Source: Methanoregula sp.
GTDB lineage: Archaea; Halobacteriota; Methanomicrobia; Methanomicrobiales; Methanospirillaceae
Length of the DNA: 64,000 nucleotides
Assembly: GCA_026625165.1 (NCBI GenBank)
Contig: CP112999.1
Span: 248,001 to 312,000 of the forward strand
Reading direction: 5' to 3'
Below are positions 44,608-52,814 of the stretch, one piece after another. A program made the position numbers and the translations under genes. A model generated the notes under the pieces. That model was not told the origin of the DNA, did not search any database, and worked only from the letters and a program-made list of their open reading frames with translations. The first letter of the stretch is position 1, and the number at the start of each line of letters is the position of its first letter.

Positions 44608-44638
44608 GCAGGGGAGAGATCCCCTGCTCCATTTTTTT
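44608..44638 (+). terminator. Terminator of the RelBE-like module
   Basis: GCAGGGG (44608-44614) pairs with CCCCTGC (44621-44627) around AGAGAT, then CC and ATTTTTTT. The preceding GGTGAAATCAACCGG is shared with 41209-41224. Confidence 0.75.
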
Positions 44639-44776
44639 AAAGATCTTTTTGGGGACCCCAAATATTCAGATATAGTACACATGCAGATTTTTCAAACGCG
44701 CTCTCACTGATAATCTCCCTGTCCTATCACGAGAAAAACGATACGGAGAGGTGGGTGATGGCTCCTGAAAAAAAGC

Positions 44777-45103
44777 TTAATCCAGATCCAGCAGGTCCCG
44801 TATGAGGGCGACAATTGCCAGCCTCTGCTGTTCACTGATTGCGCCGATCCGGTGCTGGAACCGGTCCCGGTCCAAAGCAACGATCTGGAATACAAGTGCG
44901 ATACTCTCATCATCAAGGCCGTTGTGGGGTGTCGGTGTAATGGTAAGCGTGTGGGAGAATCTGGCAGTACTGAGCGTTGTCGTACATGGTACAGCAATGG
45001 TCAGGCCATTTGCATCTCCTACGATAATCGCGGGGCGGATTCCCCTCTGCTCATGCCCTTTTGCATCTGAGAGATCCACAAGCCAGATATCGCCGTTCTT
45101 CAT
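44777..45103 (-). CDS. PemK/MazF-family toxin
   Basis: 108 residues: KNGDIWLVDLSDAKGHEQRGIRPA with the GDIW strand and RP-A motif of MazF/PemK, then VPCTTTLSTARFSH and a C-terminal helix (EQQRLAIVALIRDLLDLD). MazF-type toxins cleave single-stranded RNA at short sites. No standard small antitoxin is beside it; instead a 176-residue protein gene ends three bases upstream and an HTH gene precedes that. Confidence 0.85.
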   Translation of the reverse strand: MKNGDIWLVDLSDAKGHEQRGIRPAIIVGDANGLTIAVPCTTTLSTARFSHTLTITPTPHNGLDDESIALVFQIVALDRDRFQHRIGAISEQQRLAIVALIRDLLDLD

Positions 45104-45106
45104 CCA

Positions 45107-45637
45107 TCACTTCTCCAGTGATTTTAAGGATGCACGCTGCCAGATGCCGGTCTCCTTTTTCAGCTCTTCGAGGTCCCCGGGAGTGGGCCGGAACAGGAAC
45201 TCCTTTGCTTTTGATATTCCGAGAGCGATCTGGGCCTCCGAATAGAAGGGTTTCAACCTCTTGACCTGCCTTAACGCTTCGAGCGGATCGCAGTTCTGCC
45301 GTAGTGCGTAATACCCATACGTTGCTCCGACTTCGAGAGGAACGGGCTTTAACCCGAAGATCCTGCCGAGCTCTCCAGCGGTCTCCCTCTCCGCAGAGCT
45401 GAGCCGGGATTCCGTGGTTAAATGCTCGAAATCTCCCTGAAATTCAAACAGATCCTGAGTCAGATCCGGAGAATATGGTCCCCGGACATAAATGCTGCAG
45501 GGATATCCAAGATTGATGCCCCTGAGTTCAAGAAGACAGACGACTTTTTGTGCAACCAGCCGGTCATCGAACCGTGAGACAGCGAATTCAAAGCCAAGTT
45601 CCTTGAAGAAGGCAATTACTTTTTTGTGTTTTTCCAT
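45107..45637 (-). CDS. Panacea/YwgA-like protein, candidate antitoxin
   Basis: 176 residues. FFKELGFEFAVSRFDDRLV and then LGYPCSIYVRGPYSPDLTQDLFEF resemble the GPYS-x2-L signature of Panacea or YwgA-like domains, which neutralise toxins in several TA systems; the similarity is by eye. The start at 45637 has GGAG seven bases upstream; ATG at 45643 forms an ATGA overlap with the HTH gene and is also possible. Its stop is three bases from the PemK start, so it is the likely partner of that toxin. Confidence 0.6.
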   Translation of the reverse strand: MEKHKKVIAFFKELGFEFAVSRFDDRLVAQKVVCLLELRGINLGYPCSIYVRGPYSPDLTQDLFEFQGDFEHLTTESRLSSAERETAGELGRIFGLKPVPLEVGATYGYYALRQNCDPLEALRQVKRLKPFYSEAQIALGISKAKEFLFRPTPGDLEELKKETGIWQRASLKSLEK

Positions 45638-45639
45638 AT

Positions 45640-45966
45640 TCATGCTCCGCAGTGGAGGAACCTGCACAGCCAGGCTTTTGTTCTTTTCCATTCATCCTGT
45701 CCTTCGGGCGTGATGATATAGAGTTCGAGTTCTTTACCTTCCGAGGTGATCTTCTCTGAAGTGAGGTAGCCCATGTCTTTTAAGACATTGAGGTTTGCGA
45801 ATAATACTCCATCATTGATGTCAAGCGCCGCTTTGAGTTCGCGATACGTAGCCCCGTCAAGCCCGAGAGCGGCAAGGCTTGCAAGCAGTTTGAATCGAAC
45901 GAGGGAGAATACTTTTGAATTGAGCGCTTCGGATTCGTTTAAGATGGAGAGGATGTCATTCTGCAT
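45640..45966 (-). CDS. Winged-helix transcriptional regulator
   Basis: 108 residues with a winged helix: LVRFKLLASLAALGLDGATY, REL-AALDINDGVLFANLNVLK (recognition helix) and the wing YLTSEKITSEGKELELYIIT. This fits the small HTH_34-type DNA-binding proteins. The ATG at 45966 has AGGAGAG eight bases upstream; an in-frame GTG lies seven codons earlier. First gene of the HTH, Panacea-like, PemK operon, so it probably represses it. Confidence 0.75.
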   Translation of the reverse strand: MQNDILSILNESEALNSKVFSLVRFKLLASLAALGLDGATYRELKAALDINDGVLFANLNVLKDMGYLTSEKITSEGKELELYIITPEGQDEWKRTKAWLCRFLHCGA

Positions 45967-46056
45967 TTTTGGTTCTCTCCTTTTCACAATGATTGGTTAC
46001 CCGGGTTATTTACTTTACTATTTACTTAAAGTTTAAAGTAAATGAAAGAAGGGGTC

Positions 46057-46148
46057 GGGGCAGGGGAGAATGTTGAAGGTCATCAGACCTGAAACATGAG
46101 AAGAGTTCATCAGTACTCTTCGAACTATCCCCCCCCCTCCTTTTTTTT
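46057..46148 (+). terminator. Terminator cassette split by a hairpin array
   Basis: GGGGCAGGGGAGA (46057-46069) and the CCCCCCCC run (46129-46136) followed by T8 correspond to the two halves of the terminator seen intact at 43984-44016 and 44608-44638. The middle is replaced by a hairpin array (46067-46128), an insertion into non-coding DNA. Confidence 0.65.
46067..46128 (-). repeat. Hairpin array inside a terminator
   Basis: Plus coordinates: stem AGGTC/GACCT (46077-46090, loop ATCA) and stem GAAGAGT/ACTCTTC (46100-46121). On the minus strand it reads GATAGTTC, GAAGAGT stem, TCATGTTTCA, AGGTC stem with loop TGAT, then TCAACATTCTCC, nearly the same spacers as the array at 43687-43785 but with other stem bases. 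Confidence 0.85.
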
Positions 46149-46217
46149 GGATGAGTCCTTACCGGGAACTCTTCTTCCTGCGGGGCTGCGATTGTTTTAA
46201 AAGATACTTCAAGCAGG

Positions 46218-46610
46218 TCAGTACGAAATAACCCCAAGGCCAGGGACCTTCTCAAAATGCCGGTCACGGGCGATGACCATCGAATCGTGTGCGAGGGCAA
46301 AGGCCGCGATCACCTCATCAAAATCTCCGATCCGGACCCCCTGCCGCGCAAGCGTGGCAGAAAGGTACCCAAAGGCATGATACACCGCATCGGTAAACGG
46401 CAGCTCCTCCCAGAGGTTTAAAAAAATGAGAGCCTCTTTGATATTTTCCTCAACACAAACCGAATTATACGCCCCGTAATAGAGTTCAAGGATTGAAACG
46501 GGAGTCATCGATGGAGAGATGCCCCTGTCCTCAATATCCTTAAGGCATGCCATGGCACACGGATCATGACGGATCAGGTCGATGATAAATGAGGTATCAG
46601 CGACCGGCAT
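46218..46610 (-). CDS. vapC: VapC-like PIN toxin
   Basis: 130 residues with the PIN acids: D5 in VADTSFIIDL, E42 in SILELYYGA, D96 in RIGDFDEVIAAFAL and D114 in VIARDRHFEKVPGL. This is the standard VapC ribonuclease fold, cutting RNA. It is translationally coupled to the VapB gene (TGATG overlap). Confidence 0.9.
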   Translation of the reverse strand: MPVADTSFIIDLIRHDPCAMACLKDIEDRGISPSMTPVSILELYYGAYNSVCVEENIKEALIFLNLWEELPFTDAVYHAFGYLSATLARQGVRIGDFDEVIAAFALAHDSMVIARDRHFEKVPGLGVISY

Positions 46611-46837
46611 CAGAAACTGACCTTTCGCAAAGAGCGGGATCGCATCTCTTTTGAAGCACGTTCAATCGAATCAGCAAGATCCGGGTTTGCCCCGATCTCT
46701 TCCAGTACTTCGGAGAGTCTCTTTCGTTTTGGATAATGCTCGATAATCACATCCGAAAAGCTCATCTTGTCCCCCCTCTTGAGACTTTTGAGCCGGTCAT
46801 AGGCCTCATCCGTGATGCTGATCGTCCGGGTCGACAT
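46610..46837 (-). CDS. vapB: VapB-type antitoxin
   Basis: 75 residues starting [20 protein letters not shown], the archaeal VapB family (DUF217) pattern, with [24 protein letters not shown] following. It binds its promoter and the VapC toxin encoded in the overlapping gene downstream. The start at 46837 is chosen because the upstream extension is low-quality and a TATATAATT-like element lies at about 46859-46867. Confidence 0.85.
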   Translation of the reverse strand: MSTRTISITDEAYDRLKSLKRGDKMSFSDVIIEHYPKRKRLSEVLEEIGANPDLADSIERASKEMRSRSLRKVSF

Positions 46838-46982
46838 GATTATGTCTGTGTATGTATGTGTATATAATTCCGATCCCGATATGCTCCGGATGGGACCCGC
46901 CGGGCCCTGCAGGATCCGGCCGCTTTTTAAAAACCACCCCCATTTATCAGGTCCATTACTCCCAGATGGAGATGAAGTGAGC

Positions 46983-47057
46983 ATGGAAACTGTAACGATC
47001 GCCCAAATCCAGAGCGAGGGATATATGGCCCTTGTTGATGCACTCGGACAAAGATGA
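46983..47057 (+). pseudogene. N-terminal fragment of the PIN-module antitoxin family
   Basis: 24 codons, [22 protein letters not shown], matching the start of the antitoxin at 42316-42531 (MKTISEIRKEGIHALTKTLG). It then stops, without the GDYT-ERHEWL part. GATGAAGTGAGC lies just upstream. A decayed TA remnant. Confidence 0.55.
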
Positions 47058-47098
47058 TGCAATCCGGTTTATCCGGAGTTACGATACAGGGCCCTTTG

Positions 47099-47968
47099 TT
47101 ATCCGGGCGACCGGACGACAATCACCGGCCGTGTTGCGTTCATGGCCACGTCCTGCACCGTGCTCCCGACAAGGAAATCGTGAAGGCAGCCTTTCCCGAA
47201 TGAGCTGATGCAGATGACCGACACATCCTCCTCTTCGGCAACCCTGACAATCACTCCGGCAGGGTCGCCGGTCTTCACAATCGCCCTGCACCGGATGCCC
47301 TGTGATGCAAGGCTGTCGCGGGCTGCGCCGATCCGGGCCTCCGCCTCCTTTTTTGCCTCTTTTGTCCCGCCGGTTGCCTTGCCCCCCGGTACGACATGGA
47401 GGAGGATGACCTCTCCTGCCCCCGCGACCCTGCCGGCAAGGGCTGTTGCATGTCCGGAGAACCGTGAAAAATCTGTCGGGCAGAGGACCCGTGAAAAGAG
47501 CCTTGGACAGAACTTTTCATAAGTCCGGCCGGTCAGGGTCTCGGTGATCTTGTGGCGCATGAACAGGACGTTTATACCGCCGGTGCGGCACAGGAGCGTC
47601 GACGGGATACTGCCAAGGAGCACCCCTGCCTTCACGCCCTTTACGTGAGCGCTGACAACGACAAGGCCGGCACCCCGCTTCTGTGCCGTTGCCAGTATCC
47701 CGTCTGCAATATCGGGCGATACCGTTGTCTCCAGCGACACCCTGATGCCCGGGTTGAGTGTTTTAAGGTAGTGCTGCGCCTCCGCAAGGGTCTTTTCAGC
47801 TGCCTGTTTTGCCAGAGTATCGGCGAGATCCGCCCCCATCGGGTAACCGGTCTCTCTGACAACGTGGAGCAGGATGACTTCCCGCACCTGCGGTATACCG
47901 GCGATACAATCGAGCATAATCTCTGCACGCTCTGAAAAATCTGTCGGGAAAAGCACCTTCTCAAACAT
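47099..47968 (-). CDS. Tandem universal stress protein
   Basis: 289 residues made of two UspA domains (about 1-145 and 155-289). Each starts with the usual strand and phosphate-binding context (VLFPTDFSERA; VLCPTDFSRFSG). The second domain ends in ISSFGKGCLHDFLVGSTVQDVAM, matching the G-x2-G-x9-G-S/T ATP-binding pattern, while the first has a similar but weaker set. UspA proteins bind ATP and act in stress tolerance in the cytoplasm. Monocistronic. Confidence 0.88.
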   Translation of the reverse strand: MFEKVLFPTDFSERAEIMLDCIAGIPQVREVILLHVVRETGYPMGADLADTLAKQAAEKTLAEAQHYLKTLNPGIRVSLETTVSPDIADGILATAQKRGAGLVVVSAHVKGVKAGVLLGSIPSTLLCRTGGINVLFMRHKITETLTGRTYEKFCPRLFSRVLCPTDFSRFSGHATALAGRVAGAGEVILLHVVPGGKATGGTKEAKKEAEARIGAARDSLASQGIRCRAIVKTGDPAGVIVRVAEEEDVSVICISSFGKGCLHDFLVGSTVQDVAMNATRPVIVVRSPG

Positions 47969-48232
47969 ACTTCACCCCGGCAGCAGCACCATCCGGCCTT
48001 GCAACAGGTACCATGAAATGCCAACCCCGCTTTCAAACAATACATACGGTTTTCGATATTTAAGGATATCTGGGTGGGGTTTTTTGGTGCGGCACCGGGA
48101 TAAAAAAAAATTCATTGTTACACTTGTAAAAAATCCCCGCGCCCCGGCTCCGCTCCCACCGGCACGAAAAAATCCTGCCGGTCGTGCGGGACCGGCCCCA
48201 CTGCCCTCAATATATGATAAAACAAATTTTTT

Positions 48233-48442
48233 TTAGTCTTCCTCCCTCTCCACGTGCTCCGGCCAGATGTAATCATCAACCGCCGGGTCCTGCAGGTCCT
48301 CATACATGTCCCGGAGATCACGGCCGGGATCCTGGTCCGGGTTTTCTGGATCCCACCCGTCATCGTACCTGCCACGCCCTGCATGCTCCTGCCAGTCACG
48401 GCCGCCACGGCGCGCCGCACGGCCTTTTCCCGCTCCCCGCAT
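48233..48442 (-). CDS. Small acidic protein, unknown function
   Basis: 69 residues, MRGAGKGRAARRGGRDWQEH then an acidic, tryptophan- and tyrosine-containing tail (DDYIWPEHVEREED). GAGGTG seven bases before the ATG is a good ribosome-binding site. The sharp charge split is typical of small regulatory or chaperone-like proteins, but the family is unknown. It stands alone between the stress-protein and peptidase genes. Confidence 0.5.
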   Translation of the reverse strand: MRGAGKGRAARRGGRDWQEHAGRGRYDDGWDPENPDQDPGRDLRDMYEDLQDPAVDDYIWPEHVEREED

Positions 48443-48539
48443 CACCACGCACCTCACCGGCTGTTTATTGTAAAAACAAAAATCAATGATTTTTTTAGGA
48501 TTAAAAGTTTTTTAATAAGCAGCGGATCGATCCGGGCGC

Positions 48540-49919
48540 TCACCCTGGAGGCGCGGCCCGCTCCCCCAGCGCCAAAAGAAGCAGTGCCTGTGTGACGATC
48601 ATGTTCTCAACCTCGATGAGACTGACGCTCTCGTTTGGCCCGTGGATCGCAGACCGTTCATGGTCCTCGCAGCCCCAGAGGACGAACTCTGCGCCCGGGA
48701 CTGCACGCGACAGCACGTTTAACAGCGGGATCGTACCCCCGCCGCCGATCTCCTGGACCGGCCTGCGGTAGACCGCCTCCAGCACCTTTTTTGCAGCTTC
48801 ATAGCCTCGCCCGCCGGTCGGGCAGATGAAACCTGATGATGTCCAGATGTCGCCGACCTCCACCTGCACGTGCCACGGGGCAACCGCCCGGAGATGGCCT
48901 GTGAGGAGCCGGACCTCCCGCTGCGGGTCAGATCCCGGCGCAATGCGCATGCTGATACGGGCACGGGCCTGCGGGATGAGGATATTTGCAGCATCCCTGA
49001 CCGAAGGGGCATCGATCCCGATCACCGTGACCGACGGCTTCTGCCAGACTCTGGAGCTGATAGAGCCCGTACCGATCGTGTCAACACCGTCGGCCATGCC
49101 GGACAGCTTCCGGTACAGGTCTTCAGGGAATTCAGTTGCGGCCCCGGGATACAAAAAAAGATCGGGAATGGCAACATCGCCGCGTTCATCATGAAGGGTG
49201 GCAAGCATCCTGATGAGGGCGACCAGTGCGTCCGGGGCCGGGCCGCCGAACACGCCCGAATGGACCGCGTGACCAAGAGTCCTGACGGTGACGACACAGG
49301 AAACATCGCCCCGCAGGGTCGTGCTCAGGACCGGTTTTCCGGCTTCCAGCTTGCCCATATCAGTTATGACGAACAGGTCGCACCGGAACAGTTCCGGGTT
49401 CGCCCCGACAAACGCGCCAAGGTGACTCCCTGTCTCCTCCTCGCCCTCGATAATCACTTTTATCCCGACAGGGGGCCTTCCTCCAAGCGCCCTTAATGTC
49501 CCGGCGATGGTAATAATCCCCGACTTGTTGTCAGCGGCCCCCCGCCCGTAGAGGCGCCCGTCCCTGATCACCGGTGCCCACGGGCCGGTCTCCCAGCCGT
49601 CCTCCTCCCGTGCCGGCTGGACATCGTAATGGGAGTACAGGAGCACCACGGGTGCCCCCGGCGGGGCAGCGATCTCGCCGTACACGGCAGGGTACCCTCC
49701 GGGAATCTCGAGCAGGCGGGCGTCCGCCAGTCCATAGCGTCTTAAAAGGTCCACGGTCGCTGCAGCCATCCGGTGCACCGGTTCCGGGGGATAACCCGGG
49801 AACGCCACCGATGGTATAGCGACAAGGTCCCTGAAATCTTCGATGATGCCGGGCATGAACGCCCGGACGTTCCTGAACATCTCGCCGATGGCTCCGGGAT
49901 CCGGGACAGTGGGCTCCAT
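48540..49919 (-). CDS. M20-family metallopeptidase (dipeptidase-like)
   Basis: 459 residues from the ATG at 49919, with GGAG five bases upstream. The metal and catalytic residues are visible: SHYDVQP (H and D), GRGAADNKSG (bridging D), IEGEEETGS (catalytic E pair) and a C-terminal HGPNESV histidine. This is the long M20 form (ArgE/DapE/carnosinase-like). It probably cleaves dipeptides or N-acyl amino acids; the exact substrate is not evident. A TATATATC element lies about 20 bp upstream of the start. Confidence 0.87.
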   Translation of the reverse strand: MEPTVPDPGAIGEMFRNVRAFMPGIIEDFRDLVAIPSVAFPGYPPEPVHRMAAATVDLLRRYGLADARLLEIPGGYPAVYGEIAAPPGAPVVLLYSHYDVQPAREEDGWETGPWAPVIRDGRLYGRGAADNKSGIITIAGTLRALGGRPPVGIKVIIEGEEETGSHLGAFVGANPELFRCDLFVITDMGKLEAGKPVLSTTLRGDVSCVVTVRTLGHAVHSGVFGGPAPDALVALIRMLATLHDERGDVAIPDLFLYPGAATEFPEDLYRKLSGMADGVDTIGTGSISSRVWQKPSVTVIGIDAPSVRDAANILIPQARARISMRIAPGSDPQREVRLLTGHLRAVAPWHVQVEVGDIWTSSGFICPTGGRGYEAAKKVLEAVYRRPVQEIGGGGTIPLLNVLSRAVPGAEFVLWGCEDHERSAIHGPNESVSLIEVENMIVTQALLLLALGERAAPPG

Positions 49920-50194
49920 CTCTTCTCCGGATATATATCCGCCCGGGCAGATGAACACTACCGTTTGTGTCCCGCACCCCGTGGACCGGGCAACGTTGTG
50001 CACCCCGGCCTTTCCGGGAAACAAGCCCTCCGCACCGGTACGCTTCCCGTGCCAGGTGTTTACAGCCGGGAAATAAAAGTGCCGGTTTTTTTTTAAAAAA
50101 AATGCACCGTCACAAAACACAAAAACAGTATGCAATCGTACAAGGCAGGTCTTGTTGCCGGACTGCCGCGGACGGGAAAAAATCTTATTTTTAC

Positions 50195-50231
50195 ATATCT
50201 CCGAATGGAAAAGTTAATAGACCGGAGATAT
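50195..50231. promoter_or_regulatory. Perfect inverted repeat upstream of the kdp operon
   Basis: ATATCTCCG (50195-50203) and CGGAGATAT (50223-50231), spaced by 19 bp, about 90 bp upstream of the TATA box. Likely a regulator binding site for the kdp operon, or a hairpin in a longer transcript. Confidence 0.5.
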
Positions 50232-50321
50232 CCCGTGCCGGACTACCGGGAGACGACGAATAGACCGGGCCGGATCAGATAATTGTTTATTTTGCGATCG
50301 CAGAAAAGCTATCAAAGTGCG

Positions 50322-50328
50322 TATATAC
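50322..50328 (+). promoter_or_regulatory. TATA box of the kdp operon
   Basis: TATATAC lies about 80 bp upstream of the kdp ATG, predicting a leader of about 55 nt. Confidence 0.55.
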
Positions 50329-50405
50329 TAACAATCTGAACCCTTGTACAGTGAACACTCCTGTCGTGGCAGTCCGGAGTGCATCACGATTGAGGCTGTC
50401 AGTGC

Positions 50406-52814
50406 ATGCCTGCAGAACCGGTTAAGTCAATGATGAAAAAGCAGGTACGGCCTGCAATCCTGGTCTTTATACTGCTCACGGTCCTCGTGGGCATCCTCTA
50501 CCCCCTGGTCATCACCGGTATCGCGCAGATTGCATTTCCGGCACAGGCAAACGGCAACCTCATCGTTCATGACGGGAAGGTTGCCGGTTCGGCATTGATC
50601 GGGCAGCCATTCACATCCCCTAAGTACTTCTGGGGCCGCCCGTCTGCTACAACCCCGGTACCTTATAATGCAATGGGCTCATCCGGATCGAACCTCGGGC
50701 CCACAAACCCGGCGCTTGCGGATATGGTGAAAGCCCGTGCCGATGCTCTCCGTCAGGCCGATCCGGCAAATACCCAACCGATCCCGGTCGACCTCGTCAC
50801 CGCATCGGGAAGCGGGCTTGACCCCGATATATCAGTGGCAGCGGCATACTACCAGGTACCCCGCGTCGCCCGGGAGCGCAACCTGAGCGGACAGGACGTA
50901 ACGGCGCTTGTCAGCCGGTATGCCGAACCCCGCCAGTTCTGGATCTTCGGCGAGCCCCATGTCAATGTCCTTTCGCTCAACCTTGCCCTCGATGACCTGG
51001 CCGCGTCCCCGGTCTCCTCCCCGGCCGGGGATACCCCCCTCCCGCAGCCGTCCGACGGTCGTCTTGCAGACTGGGCAGTGCTGGTGCTCTTCTTTGGCAT
51101 CTTTGTCGTGACCGTCGTCCCACTGGGAAGGTTCATGTGGCGGGTGTTTACCGGGAAGAAGAACCTTCTCTCCCCGCTGATCGATCCCATCGAACGCTGG
51201 TTCCTCACGACGGCAGGGCCGGGAGCAGGCGACGAGATGGACTGGAAGATGTTCTCGGTCGCAATGATGGTCTTTTCCGCCATCTGTATCGTGTCTGTAT
51301 TCCTGCTCCTGGAAGTGCAGCAGTTCCTTTGGCTCAATCCCGCCGGAGCCGGCCCTCTCCCGTGGGACCTCTCGCTCAACACCGCGGTCAGCTTTGCCAC
51401 CAATACCAACTGGCAGGCGTACGTACCTGAGACCACGGTCAGTTACCTGACGCAGATGCTCGGGCTTGCCGTGCAGAACTTCGTCTCTGCGGCAGTGGGA
51501 ATGGCAGTCCTTGTCGGCCTCATTTTCGGGCTCTCGCGGAAGTCTGCATCAACGATCGGGAACTTCTGGGTGCTGCTCATCAGGAGCGTCATGATCCTCC
51601 TTCCCCTCAGCATAATCATCGCGCTCATCCTCGTCTCGCAGGGGAGCGTCCAGGCGTTCTCCGGCCCCGTCACCGTGCCGCTCCTCGATCCGGTGAAGGA
51701 TGCCACCGGCGCACTCGTCACGACCCAGACAATCCCGCTCGGGCCCGCTGCGTCGCAGGTAGCGATCAAGATGCTCGGCACCAACGGCGGCGGGTTCTTT
51801 TCTGCAAACTCAGCCCACCCGTTCGAGAACCCTTCGCCGTTTTCCAATTTTGTTGAAGTCGTGGCGATCCTCCTGGTCCCTTCAGCGCTCTGCTACACGT
51901 TCGGGAAGATGGTCGGGGCGGGACGCAAGGGCATCAGTATCCTTCTTGCCATGACACTCATGTTCATCCCGCTTCTCGGGTTTGCCATCTGGGCGGAACA
52001 GGGCGGGAACCCTGCTTTGAGCGGGATGGGGATCGATCAAGGCACGACCGGTATCCAGCCGGGCGGCAACATGGAGGGCAAGGAAGTGCGGTTCGGGGTC
52101 ATGCCGTCGGCGCTCTTTGCGGTCACAACTACCGTGACGTCCTGCGGGGCGGTAAACTCGATGCACGACTCCTTCACCCCGCTTGGGGGCCTTGTGCCCC
52201 TGTTTGGCATGATGCTGGGGGAAGTCGTGTATGGTGGCGTCGGATCCGGCCTGTACGGGATGCTTGTCTTTGTCATCATCGCCATGTTCATCGCCGGCCT
52301 CATGGTCGGTCGTACCCCCGAATACCTTGGCAAGAAGATCGAGCCGCACGAGATGAAACTTGCCACCATTATCATCCTCATCCCCATCTTTCTCATTCTC
52401 ATCGGTATGGCGGCAGCGGTTTCGACCGATGCAGGAAGGTCTGCCGTCCTCAATTCGGGCCCCCACGGGTTTTCCGAGATCATGTACGCGTTTACTTCCC
52501 CGTCAGAGAACAACGGGAGCGCCTTTGCAGGCCTGTCTGCGAACAACCTGTTCTATAATATTGCAACTGCCGCCTGCATGTTTATCGGACGGTATGCAGT
52601 CGCCATCCTGACACTTGCATTAGCCGGGTCATTTGCTGCAAAGAAGATTGTCCCTGTAAGCGGGGGCACGCTGCGCGAATTCCGCCCGCTCTTCATCATA
52701 TGGCTTATCTTCGTCGTGCTCATCATCGGGGCGCTCAGTTTCTTCCCGGTACTTGCACTTGGTCCAGTCGTCGAACATCTCATCCGGGTGGCAGGGGGTG
52801 TGGCCCATGTCTGA
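50406..52814 (+). CDS. kdpC-kdpA: KdpC-KdpA fusion, potassium pump
   Basis: 802 residues. Residues about 10-195 are KdpC: one membrane helix ([20 protein letters not shown]) and the outside domain with [11 protein letters not shown] and the GSGLDPDIS segment. Residues about 215-802 are KdpA, with the K+ channel signatures [23 protein letters not shown] and GGVGSGLYG. KdpC is outside at its C-end and KdpA begins outside, so the fusion is topologically sensible. An alternative start, MMKKQVRP at 50430, would match KdpC of other species. The stop overlaps the kdpB start by eight bases. Confidence 0.9.
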   Translation: MPAEPVKSMMKKQVRPAILVFILLTVLVGILYPLVITGIAQIAFPAQANGNLIVHDGKVAGSALIGQPFTSPKYFWGRPSATTPVPYNAMGSSGSNLGPTNPALADMVKARADALRQADPANTQPIPVDLVTASGSGLDPDISVAAAYYQVPRVARERNLSGQDVTALVSRYAEPRQFWIFGEPHVNVLSLNLALDDLAASPVSSPAGDTPLPQPSDGRLADWAVLVLFFGIFVVTVVPLGRFMWRVFTGKKNLLSPLIDPIERWFLTTAGPGAGDEMDWKMFSVAMMVFSAICIVSVFLLLEVQQFLWLNPAGAGPLPWDLSLNTAVSFATNTNWQAYVPETTVSYLTQMLGLAVQNFVSAAVGMAVLVGLIFGLSRKSASTIGNFWVLLIRSVMILLPLSIIIALILVSQGSVQAFSGPVTVPLLDPVKDATGALVTTQTIPLGPAASQVAIKMLGTNGGGFFSANSAHPFENPSPFSNFVEVVAILLVPSALCYTFGKMVGAGRKGISILLAMTLMFIPLLGFAIWAEQGGNPALSGMGIDQGTTGIQPGGNMEGKEVRFGVMPSALFAVTTTVTSCGAVNSMHDSFTPLGGLVPLFGMMLGEVVYGGVGSGLYGMLVFVIIAMFIAGLMVGRTPEYLGKKIEPHEMKLATIIILIPIFLILIGMAAAVSTDAGRSAVLNSGPHGFSEIMYAFTSPSENNGSAFAGLSANNLFYNIATAACMFIGRYAVAILTLALAGSFAAKKIVPVSGGTLREFRPLFIIWLIFVVLIIGALSFFPVLALGPVVEHLIRVAGGVAHV

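Noticed and set aside
40303-46128. Hairpin arrays as a CRISPR array
   Set aside because: Spacing is irregular, the stems (not spacers between repeats) vary with compensating changes, and no cas genes are present.
40303-46128. Classical REP or MITE copies
   Set aside because: Such elements keep nearly the same stem sequence. Here stems differ in almost every copy, and no terminal inverted repeat or transposase gene is seen in the window. Kept as an alternative for the origin only.
48118-48420. 100-codon minus-strand frame overlapping the small acidic protein
   Set aside because: It is an out-of-frame shadow with arginine-rich composition typical of GC-rich non-coding frames.
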